Shown here: positions 55,501 through 62,647 of the stretch, piece after piece
Numbering within the stretch: position 1 is the stretch's first letter
Layout of the letters: the number at the start of each line of letters is the position of its first letter
Assembly (NCBI GenBank): GCA_963752935.1
Contig: CAVWAL010000009.1
Coordinates: 1 to 64,000, forward strand
Reading direction: 5' to 3'
Length of the DNA: 64,000 nucleotides
Source of the DNA: RI-153 sp963752935
GTDB taxonomy: Bacteria; Chloroflexota; Anaerolineae; Caldilineales; Caldilineaceae
Notes under the pieces: generated by a model
What the model saw: the letters and a program-made list of their open reading frames with translations, nothing else
Database searches by the model: none
Told to the model about the DNA's origin: nothing
Program-made: the position numbers and the translations under genes

Positions 55501-55964
55501 GGCACCTGCTGCAGGCGCATCTACAAGAGACCTTTGGCTGCGAAGTCCTGTTTTTGCACGGCGGCACTCCGGCCACCAAGCGCGATCAGATGGTGCGCTC
55601 CTTCCAAGAGGACGAAAACGGGGCTCCGATCTTTGTGCTCAGCCTTCGCGCCGGCGGGGTCGGGCTTAACCTGACCCGAGCCAATCAAGTCTTCCACTTT
55701 GATCGGTGGTGGAACCCGGCGGTGGAAAACCAGGCCACCGATCGCGCCTTCCGCATCGGTCAAAAGCGCAGCGTGCAGGTCTACAAGTTCGTGGTGGCGG
55801 GCACCCTTGAAGAGCGCATCCACGAACTGATAGAAACCAAACAGACGTTGGCCGAATCCATTGTGGGCAGCGGCGAAGATTGGCTGGCCGCCATGGATAC
55901 CGATGAACTGCGCCGGATGCTCACTCTGCGCAAAGAAGACGTAGAAGAGGAGGCGTTTGGATGA
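52590..55964 (+). CDS. SNF2-family DNA-dependent ATPase/helicase
   Basis: 1124-aa SF2 SNF2/HepA-type protein. Residues ~1-600 are a bacterial SNF2 accessory region (DUF3670-like, with LRYYLQARDNPEL and IRFHWDLTLG). The ATPase core has motif I DDMGLGKTIQAI, motif II DEAQNIKN, GTPVENRLLELWS, and the C-terminal half RALVFTQFVEMG, LRAGGVGLNLTRA and ATDRAFRIGQ. It probably remodels DNA-protein complexes or RNA polymerase. ATG at 52590 is chosen over a TTG 12 codons upstream. The stop overlaps the SWIM-protein start (ATGA). Confidence 0.92.
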   Translation: MPLTIHAAWLPFDSKVPDGQLFLWAELEQNDPSPGSGDSERDLTSNGHSNGGEPYVRRAENGGRPVKVPSHPAQMPVGQLRQLIRELSLGEDMEGQPTNATAWLPSQLGQPVARRGTYQRGVTALAGVETTPVRLAPWQITGLAFDSVSALTFLIRLGNKQLIEGSAPTSLLRHARMGNDLLFWSHAAKYVLETLAGQHFLPGLTSDATGRFSALWQPSLLDQELRRRLEMLVDAMPPICRAFNLPSLDAAPPPGLLVEQFIAALVDQAIRRWTSIPPVEADASSPLKWIYHLLAEQPRLQLPPQPAHQLYQNWLAWIEQLHASSADVNFRLAFELVTPESEEATEGQGERSSANRPTWILRYYLQARDNPELMVPAAQVWQEKGRSLRINSRRFDQPQERLLAGLGVASRLFVPIKESLRSPRPEMAILSTEDAYQFLREIGPLLESSGFGVILPSWWRSQGRTRLGLRLRLLSDDLGRQIPERRGGGSFAPSRSGALTLNSLIRFHWDLTLGNEGLNHEEFEQLVALQSPLINIRGRWVELDPEQVEAAHGFLRNNSAEGRINLLQAVRMAQAYMREDGEGLVAGPELLPALQLDTAISEVLPLDTVEVEGWLDQVLLRLRNEEPVDEIEEPDGFVGKLRPYQRRGVGWLDYLRRVGLGACLADDMGLGKTIQAIALMLNQRNLATAVDETVPPALLICPTSVVANWRHEMERFAPKLRPLLHHGSGRLNGEEFLSTLHDFDLVITSYGTARRDVEMLEQIVWSDVILDEAQNIKNPSAKQSQAVRRINALNRIALTGTPVENRLLELWSIMEFLNPGYLGNRERFRQQYILPIERYNDETAAGELRRLVQPFLLRRLKTDPTIINDLPEKNEMIVYCPLSKEQGTLYNEVVQQTMDRVEQSEGIQRRGLVLSLLLKLKQVCNHPAHYLGEKKPLINRSGKLSRLTEMLDEALSVGDRALVFTQFVEMGHLLQAHLQETFGCEVLFLHGGTPATKRDQMVRSFQEDENGAPIFVLSLRAGGVGLNLTRANQVFHFDRWWNPAVENQATDRAFRIGQKRSVQVYKFVVAGTLEERIHELIETKQTLAESIVGSGEDWLAAMDTDELRRMLTLRKEDVEEEAFG

Positions 55965-56794
55965 GCAACGTCGTCTGGTCGGAACGGTGGTTGGCTCTGC
56001 TCAACCAACTTGGCTACGAACCGCACCTGCGCCGTGGACGATCCTATGCGCGGCGCGGTCTGGTGAAGGCGTTGGAAGTACAGATGGGCCGTGTGAGCGC
56101 CCACGTCGAGGATCGTGACCTGGGTATGTGCGAGATCGAGATCCTGGTCAACCGGCTCTCTGACGCCGAGTGGCAGCAGGTTCTGGACGCGCTGAGCCGA
56201 CAAGCGATCTATGTGGCGCAGTTGCTGGCCGGTGACATGCCGACCAATATCGACGAACTCTTTCAACAGGCTGGGGTCAACCTGCTCCCCGGCGGCCACT
56301 ATGATATTGAGATCCGCTGTAACCGGTGCCAATCTGATGGACAGCCGTGTAAACACACCGCTGCCGTGCTTTATCTGCTTGGGCAGATGCTAGACGATGA
56401 TCCGTGGTTGCTCTTCCGCCTGCGCGGACGCGATCGGCAGCAGGTTTTGCAGGGGTTACGCCAGCGGCGCAGTGATAACGACGACGGTGCGGTCACGCCG
56501 TCGGCGCAGGTACCCACCCAACACGCCACCATCGGCTCGCTTGGGCAAGCCGGCAACAATGCCATGCCACTCTCTACCCAACTTGAAAGCTACTGGGGCG
56601 CATCCAAAAAACTGTCGGGTCTCCATCATCATATTGCCCCGCCGCCTATCAAGCTTGCCCTACTGCGACGTCTGGGGCATCCCCCCTTTCCCAGCGACAG
56701 CCTGGAATGCTACGATCAACTGGCGCACATCTATCAACGGGTGACCGAAGAAGCGTTGGCATTGGCGTACGCGCCGATACCAGAGGACGAGTAG
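55961..56794 (+). CDS. SWIM zinc-finger protein partnered with SNF2
   Basis: 277-aa protein with a SWIM-like zinc motif: C120-x2-C123-x6-C130-x-H132 (RCNRCQSDGQPCKHTAAVLY), followed by the usual DDDPWLLFRLRGRDR helix. SWIM domains bind DNA or protein. The first pair is CxxC instead of the classical CxC. The C-terminal ~130 residues are polar and end in a helical region. The ATGA overlap with the SNF2 gene indicates translational coupling; SNF2-SWIM pairs recur in bacteria and are thought to act together. Confidence 0.85.
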   Translation: MSNVVWSERWLALLNQLGYEPHLRRGRSYARRGLVKALEVQMGRVSAHVEDRDLGMCEIEILVNRLSDAEWQQVLDALSRQAIYVAQLLAGDMPTNIDELFQQAGVNLLPGGHYDIEIRCNRCQSDGQPCKHTAAVLYLLGQMLDDDPWLLFRLRGRDRQQVLQGLRQRRSDNDDGAVTPSAQVPTQHATIGSLGQAGNNAMPLSTQLESYWGASKKLSGLHHHIAPPPIKLALLRRLGHPPFPSDSLECYDQLAHIYQRVTEEALALAYAPIPEDE

Positions 56795-56805
56795 GCGCTT
56801 ATGTC

Positions 56806-58023
56806 TCACATCGTTGACTCGACCTGACACATTATCTCCACCCCCTCCTGCTCCACCGCCCGAATCTCCAACAACGCCTCAGCGATCCGTTGCCGGTGTG
56901 CTTCCGCTTGCGCCTGCGTCAACGGGAATTCCGTGTCCATGTGGCGGCGCAGCTCAGCCAGTTGATCGTCGATCTGGCGCATTTCGTCGAGGGCATCCTG
57001 GCCGGCCTGGAGGAAGCGCAGATGGCGCCGCGTCATCAACGATCGCGCCTCGCCGAGCGGCTCGATTTCGTCGGGCAATAGGGTCGGGCCGAGGGATCGC
57101 CAGCCCTCGGCCGCCCGCCGGAACGTGTGTGCGGCCTCGCGCAACGCCGGCTTGTCGAGGAGCGCGGCGGCTTCGTCCAGGAAGTCAGCGTAGCGGGAAC
57201 GTTCGGCGTCGAGGGCGTCATCCTTGCCGAAGAGGAAGGCGAAGTTGTAGGCGCTGGTCAGCCCGGCGTACATCTTCGGCCCCGGCGGAAAGACCTTCTC
57301 CCAACTCAGCCGCTGCTTGGGTTTTGTGAGCAACCTGGCCCAATTCTCGTAGGCGCGCAGACCAAAATTGTCCGCGCTTCCCTTGGGCGGTTTTTCGGTG
57401 AAGAGCTTGATACAGTCCCAGATGCCGGCCTGCGCCGCAGAGATCAACTTTTCGGGATCGGGCAGATCCACGCTGAGCAGGCGATGCTTGTCTTTCTTGA
57501 CGCGTCCACGCGCCGCGGCCAACTGCGCCGTGGACACGGTCAATGACACACCGGCCCGATCCGCGATCAAAACGGTATCGCTCTTGGCGTCATAGCCATA
57601 GACGACGATGGGCATCATTCCCCACATCTGTTCGTGGTCGTCCAACCCGTTGTAGGGGAGCAGCCAATGGTCGGCCCACACGATAGCCGGCACGCCGTCG
57701 GCCAGCGTGTCCACGAGCAGATCCACCGATTTGTCCGCTTTGGCCGTCTGCTGCACAGTCTGCACCACCCCCAGTCGCGCCAGCAGCGTATCAAACGGGT
57801 CAAACGTGTTGCGGGTGAGGATGTTGCACTGCGGATCGAAACCTTCATAGGCAAAGCTGAAATAACCCATCACAATGCCGCCGCTGACGCCGAGGAAAAA
57901 AGCCTCGCTGAAGGGCTGGCCGGTATGCGGCGCCTTGACGCCCCGGTACGCGTAGACATTGTGCAGGCTGCCGGTTTCCCAGTGGGAACCGGCAAAGTGG
58001 CGATAATTGGGGAGAATTGGCAT
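56806..58023 (-). CDS. BtrH N-terminal domain / DUF4872 protein
   Basis: 405-aa protein. The N-terminal ~130 residues match the butirosin-biosynthesis BtrH N-terminal domain (FAGSHWETGSLHNVYAY, SEAFFLGVSGGIVMGYF) and the following ~200 residues resemble DUF4872 (DKHRLLSVDLPDPEKL, AADNFGLRAYENWARLL-like). In BtrH the domain transfers a gamma-glutamyl acyl group; no antibiotic cluster is present here, so a different role is likely. The C-terminal ~70 residues are helical (DEMRQIDDQLAELRRHMD). The ATG at 58023 follows GGAGCAAAC. Confidence 0.78.
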   Translation of the reverse strand: MPILPNYRHFAGSHWETGSLHNVYAYRGVKAPHTGQPFSEAFFLGVSGGIVMGYFSFAYEGFDPQCNILTRNTFDPFDTLLARLGVVQTVQQTAKADKSVDLLVDTLADGVPAIVWADHWLLPYNGLDDHEQMWGMMPIVVYGYDAKSDTVLIADRAGVSLTVSTAQLAAARGRVKKDKHRLLSVDLPDPEKLISAAQAGIWDCIKLFTEKPPKGSADNFGLRAYENWARLLTKPKQRLSWEKVFPPGPKMYAGLTSAYNFAFLFGKDDALDAERSRYADFLDEAAALLDKPALREAAHTFRRAAEGWRSLGPTLLPDEIEPLGEARSLMTRRHLRFLQAGQDALDEMRQIDDQLAELRRHMDTEFPLTQAQAEAHRQRIAEALLEIRAVEQEGVEIMCQVESTM

Positions 58024-58189
58024 AGGTTTGCTCCTTTTTTGCTTATCTTAACGCCTATGGGCAGGGGGGTGAGGGCCTGCGCAGGAAGTTAGGGGCAGTT
58101 CTGCGCCACATCCCGACACGAGGCCACTGTACACGAAAACGGGCGCCGCGTGGAAAATGAGCGACATAAGATGCAAAAATCGGGGAAGG

Positions 58190-59533
58190 TCAGGCGGCGA
58201 CGGGTAGGGCGACGGTAAAGCGTGTTCCCGATCCGAGGGTACTGTCCACGCTGATACGACCACCGTGGGCTTCCACCAGCGACCGCGCAATCGCCAACCC
58301 CAGGCCCGATTCACCCATCATCTGCGAACGCGAAGAGTCCCCGCGGTAGAAGCGGTCGAAAATAAAAGGGAGATCATCGGGCGCAATCCCAGAACCGGTG
58401 TCGGCTACATGCAGCAGAACCTGATCCCGTTCTTGGGTTGCCGAGAGGACGATCTCTCCTCTCGGCGGAGTATGGCGGATGGCATTGCTTACCAGATTGC
58501 CCATCACCTGTGCCAGCCGTTCTGGATCCGCCGACAGCGCAGGCAGATCGGCGGCTGCCTCCAGCCGCAGATCGATGTCCTTATCCAGGGCATTGACGGC
58601 ATGTGCAATCGCCGCCCGTTCCAGCACCCGGTACGGTGTCAACCTCTGCCGATTGAGCGATAGTTCGCCGGCGTCGGCCAGAGAAAGCAGGCGCAAATCT
58701 TCGATCAGCCGTTGTAAGTGCTGCGACTCACCGTGGAGAACTTGATAGATCTCGAGGGAACCGGGGATCTTGCCATCGCTGAGCGCCTCGGTGTAACCGA
58801 GGATCACGCTGAGCGGTGTACGTAGATCGTGGGCGATGTCGGCCGTCATCTGTCGGCGCTGGCGCACCGACGCCGCCAGGTCGGCGCTCATGTGGTTGAA
58901 CGAGGTCGCCAGTTCCCCCAGTTCGTCGCTAGATCGCACAGGCACCTGTCGCCCGAGTGCGCCCCGGGCCAGGGCACGCGTGGCTTCGGTCAGCTCGCGC
59001 AGCGGTTGCGTCAGCGTGCGCGCCAGCAAGACGCCTACAAGCAGTGCCGTGAGCAATGCCACCGCCGACCCCAGCAGGATGGACCAGCGCATGCTGGCGA
59101 GGAAGGCCGCTTCCGCCGAATTGGGTGGAATGCCGGGGACTTCGATGCGGTTGATCAGCACCCAGCCCACGGCTACACCGTCCACTTCGATGGGGAAACC
59201 GGACCGTCTCTCTTGAGCTGGCAGGGGTTCGCCCGCGGGATAGCTGCGACTGTAAACAACAATGCGGTTGGCATCGAGCAGTGTAATCGGTGCGGGGACA
59301 AGGTCATTGGAGCGACGACCTCGAAAGGCGACGGCGCCAATGTCATCCCAACTGCCGCGGTTGCGGTAGTGCAACTCTAGCTGTTGAAGAAGATCGTCTT
59401 TGTAACGGTCATAGACAAACTGATCGAACTGGCGCGCCGTACGCTGGTTGAAAAAGAGCGCGGCCACCAGCGTCCCGATGACGGCAACCAGTAGAAAGGC
59501 CAGGGTCAGGCGAATCACCAGCGATCTGTGCAC
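58190..59533 (-). CDS. Sensor histidine kinase
   Basis: 447-aa membrane kinase: TM1 (~8-28), an extracytoplasmic sensor region (~30-148), TM2 (~150-170), HAMP (~171-223), HisKA with phospho-acceptor H235 in DIAHDLRTPLSV, and HATPase_c with NAIRHTPPRGEIV, ADTGSGIAPDD and GESGLGLAIARSL. It is the kinase partner of the response regulator directly upstream. The signal is not evident from sequence. Confidence 0.94.
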   Translation of the reverse strand: MHRSLVIRLTLAFLLVAVIGTLVAALFFNQRTARQFDQFVYDRYKDDLLQQLELHYRNRGSWDDIGAVAFRGRRSNDLVPAPITLLDANRIVVYSRSYPAGEPLPAQERRSGFPIEVDGVAVGWVLINRIEVPGIPPNSAEAAFLASMRWSILLGSAVALLTALLVGVLLARTLTQPLRELTEATRALARGALGRQVPVRSSDELGELATSFNHMSADLAASVRQRRQMTADIAHDLRTPLSVILGYTEALSDGKIPGSLEIYQVLHGESQHLQRLIEDLRLLSLADAGELSLNRQRLTPYRVLERAAIAHAVNALDKDIDLRLEAAADLPALSADPERLAQVMGNLVSNAIRHTPPRGEIVLSATQERDQVLLHVADTGSGIAPDDLPFIFDRFYRGDSSRSQMMGESGLGLAIARSLVEAHGGRISVDSTLGSGTRFTVALPVAA

Positions 59534-59576
59534 GAATTGACTCTCCTGTGCGCAAAGACAAATTGGTGGGAGCGAT

Positions 59577-60263
59577 TTACTGAGCGTTGTTTAACCGATA
59601 GCCTACCCCGTAGACAGTTTCTACATAACGCGGATTGCGCGGATCTTGCTCGATCTTCGTGCGCAAATTGCGAATGTGGACATCGATGGTGCGTTCGTAA
59701 CCTTCATACGTATCCCCCTGAATGCGTTCGAGCAGTTCGAGCCGCGAGAAGACACGCCCCGGGCTAGCCATCAGCGCAGCCAGCAGACCAAACTCCGACG
59801 GCGTCAGGTCGACAGATGTGCCGGCGGCCATCACCCATCGCGTCTCCTGATCGAGGATCAGATCACCGATCTGGATGCGACGGGCTTCGGCGGGTTCCTT
59901 GTCGACGCGGCGGAGGACGGCGCGCACACGGGCCGTCAACTCGCGCATACTGAAAGGCTTGGTCACGTAATCGTCCGCCCCCAACTCCAGGCCAAGCACC
60001 CGGTCGGTCTCTTCTACCTTGGCGGTGAGCATGATCACCGGCGTCTCGCGTTCGCGACGATGGGCATGGAGGAAGTCGTAGCCATTCATTTCCGGCATCA
60101 TCAGATCAAGGATGATCAGATCCGGCTTTTCGTTGCGGGCCACGAAGAGCGCCTCGCGGCCATCGGCAGCAGTTACTACGCGAAAGCCCTCGCCGCTGAG
60201 GTAAGTTTTCACCAGCGTGCGCAACTGTTCCTTGTCATCCACCACCAGAATTGTTTTAGACAT
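59577..60263 (-). CDS. OmpR/PhoB-family response regulator
   Basis: 228-aa two-component regulator. The receiver domain has D9/D10 (VVDDKEQ), phospho-acceptor D53 (IILDLMMPEMNG), T/S and K105-type (VMLTAKVEE, VTKPFSM). The C-terminal winged helix (~130-228, LTPSEFGLLAALMASPG, then YEGYERTIDVHIRNLRTKI) binds DNA. The ATG at 60263 is preferred since GGAG lies six bases upstream; an ATG four codons earlier overlaps that site. It precedes the kinase by 43 bp. Confidence 0.93.
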   Translation of the reverse strand: MSKTILVVDDKEQLRTLVKTYLSGEGFRVVTAADGREALFVARNEKPDLIILDLMMPEMNGYDFLHAHRRERETPVIMLTAKVEETDRVLGLELGADDYVTKPFSMRELTARVRAVLRRVDKEPAEARRIQIGDLILDQETRWVMAAGTSVDLTPSEFGLLAALMASPGRVFSRLELLERIQGDTYEGYERTIDVHIRNLRTKIEQDPRNPRYVETVYGVGYRLNNAQ

Positions 60264-60379
60264 GGCAATCTCCATCCTGTGCTGCCGGTTTCTATCGTTG
60301 TCGTTATGCTACCACAAGATTGTTTAGAAATTTTGAAGACAAAACGCGAAAGCTATGAGCAATCCTCCAGAAACGGAGT

Positions 60380-61505
60380 TCAAGAGAAGCAGCGTGCTGC
60401 CGCGTTCAGGCCGGCCTGGAAGACAGCGGGATCCTGGCCGATTCCGATGCGCAAGTGGTGTTCGTAACCGAAAGCCGAACCGGGGGCGAGCATGACACTG
60501 TACTCAGTGGCCAGTTTGTCGGCCAGTTCGAGCGATGGGATGGGTAGATTGTAGTGGAGCAGCGCCAGCAGCCCACCGCGCGGCGGCGTCCAGGAGAGCA
60601 GGCCGTCGTGTTCGTCGATCCAGCGATTGGCAGCGGACAGGTTGGCCGCAGATGATGGCCTGGTTGCGCGCCACGATTTTGTCCTTGTGGGTAATGGCGA
60701 GGACACCCAACGCGTCGTTCAATTTGCCTGGGCTGAGCGAGACATAGTCGCGCATGGCCCAGCACCCGGCCACGATCTCTTGGGGCGCTGCCATCCACCC
60801 CAGACGCAGACCGGGCAGGCCGAAGGGTTTCGAGAGCGTCCCCACGCTGATCCCCAGCCCGCCGAGATCAAAGACCGGCGGCGCCAACGAGTCTCCGCCG
60901 GGGATGGTGAGCCAGCGGTAGGCCTCGTCGCACAGGACATAAGCGCCCACCGACTCGGCCAGGGCGTAGACTGTGCGCAGATCCTCGGGAGAGAGCATGG
61001 CGCCGGTGGGGTTGTGGGGCGTGTTGATCACAATCAGCCGGGTCTTGTCGGTGAGCAGACGTTCCAGCTCGGCCACGTCATAGCGGAAGCCGGTTTCGGG
61101 GCGGATCTCCCAGCGCGACACTGTGCAGCCGATGGCCTGCGGCACGCTGTACAATTGCTGATAGGCCGGATAGGGTGCGATGACATGATCCCCGGCGTCG
61201 AGGAGGACATTGAAAAGCAAGAAGTTCGCCTCAATCGCACCCGTCGTCACCAGGATGTTGTCGGGTTGGCAGTCGACGTAGGTTTCGGCCAGCAACGTGC
61301 GCAGCCGGTGTGTGCCCACGGCTTCACTGTAGCCGAGCGGCATTGTGAGCAGGCGATCTAGCGTTTCGGCGCGGCGATCTTCAGGTTCAAACGCCAGCAG
61401 ATCGGCCATGGTCAGGGGCAAGATGCCGCTCTCTGCGATATCGTATTTCACGTGCAATTCGTGGCGCGTCAACCATCGTTCCAGAGCAAAGGGTTCGATC
61501 TTCAT
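60380..61505 (-). pseudogene. Class I/II aminotransferase with a frameshift
   Basis: PLP-dependent aminotransferase (MalY/AspC-like). Conserved parts are YSEAVGTHRLR, VTTGAIEANF, NTPHNPTG (161-168), D193 (LCDEAYRW), PLP-lysine K226 (GTLSKPFGLPGLRLGW) and R234. After KIVARNQAII (~287) the frame is lost; a one-base shift at 60641-60650 gives ANLSAANRWIDEHDGLLSW and onward to AARCFS and a stop at 60380. The corrected protein is ~374 aa, normal for the family. One extra base is implied. If real, the gene is inactive; if a sequence error, it is intact. Substrate is unknown. Confidence 0.8.
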
Positions 61506-62069
61506 AACGACTCTTTCGGTTTGGAAACTTCGTGTGAGAATAGGGCGTGTCCCATATTATTGGGTGGGTCCATGTCTACCGGGAAGCCACGACGGATGGA
61601 CACGGAGGTCCATCCCTACGGTAGGGACCGGCCTCCGTGCCGGTCCGTTCTGCGTAGCTGCCCTGAAGATCAGAACCGAAATACTTGGGACGCACCCAGA
61701 GAATAAAAGTCCCATGGACAAAATACAGCTTACCCTAAAATGAGGCCACTTTGAAACCCGACACGACCGGCATCGGGTGCGGACCTTCCCTCCTGCTCTC
61801 TTGCGGGTTTTACCAGCGCTTGCGCAAGCCAGATCGTCAATCAGATAGACGGATGGTAGAATGCGTCTGCCGCCTGCATTGTCTACATCCTTCACCCAGA
61901 ACTTCACTGCCGTGAGCCGTTTTGAGTTGATTATTCAGCGGCAAATCCAAGCAATTCTCCACGGCTTCACCTACACTGGTGAAGCCCAAATCAACGATCC
62001 CTCTTCTTTGGCATCCAAAGCCATCGCTAAATACTGGTACCAAACACCACCATTCAAAAAGGGAGTCCT
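61506..62069. other. Intergenic region with a mobile-element-like repeat
   Basis: About 560 bp. The first part holds the inverted full-length MITE-like copy (61543-61697). The remainder, to the cohesin-like gene, is A/T-rich toward its end and contains no supportable gene. Confidence 0.5.
61543..61697 (-). mobile_element. MITE-like element, full-length inverted copy
   Basis: 155-bp copy in reverse orientation to that at 37417-37570. Ends are GGGCGTGTCCCA (61543-61554) and TGGGACGCACCC (61686-61697). Both conserved hairpins are intact. GAGAATA flanks it on both sides (61536-61542 and 61699-61705), consistent with a target-site duplication of about 8 bp. Confidence 0.8.
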
Positions 62070-62636
62070 ATGTTGCGCTACCGTCTACGTTTCTGGCTGC
62101 TCATCCTCGCCGTCACGGCAGGTGGACTGATCGTCGGGGGCACGCACCTCAACGCCTCCACACCGAGGATCAGTCTTATTTTGCCTGCCCCCCCACAAGC
62201 GGCGGCGGGCACAATCGACGCCCTCGTTGCCATCGACGAGGCCGCCAATCTCGGCGCCTGGGAATTCGATCTTGGCTACGATCCGGCCTTCCTCACGGTT
62301 CAGGGCATGACCATCAATCCGGCCTTTGGCGCCGAATTTGACTGCAACGCACAAAGCCAACGCTGCGCCATCGCCCTCGGCCCCATTGCCGACGAACCAG
62401 GGACGGCGCATGTGGGCGCGATCACTTACGGCAAGGCTGCCGGTCTTAGCGGCAGCGGCAATCTGGCCGTGATCCACCTGGCGCCCACCGGCCGGGCAGG
62501 GCAGACATCGCTCACAGTAAGCGGCGCCCTGGTCACCGATGTCAGCGCGCAGGCAACTACGCCCGTGGTCGCAGGCGGCAGCCTGACGTTCATCGAGTCG
62601 GGTCATCGCATCTTCCTGCCCAATGTGACGAGATAG
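62070..62636 (+). CDS. Secreted cohesin-like domain protein
   Basis: 188-aa exported protein. A signal peptide (~1-29) is followed by one domain (~32-175) with the cohesin-like pattern: AAGTIDALVAIDEAANLGAW, EFDLGYDPAFLTVQGM, then GSGNLAVIHLAPTGRAG and SLTVSGALVTDVSAQ. Cohesins bind dockerins. The protein ends FIESGHRIFLPNVTR, a C-terminus like those of other exported proteins here. AAAAAGGGAG precedes the ATG. It is followed after 11 bp by a dockerin-containing gene. Confidence 0.72.
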   Translation: MLRYRLRFWLLILAVTAGGLIVGGTHLNASTPRISLILPAPPQAAAGTIDALVAIDEAANLGAWEFDLGYDPAFLTVQGMTINPAFGAEFDCNAQSQRCAIALGPIADEPGTAHVGAITYGKAAGLSGSGNLAVIHLAPTGRAGQTSLTVSGALVTDVSAQATTPVVAGGSLTFIESGHRIFLPNVTR

Positions 62637-62647
62637 AGGAGAATCCC

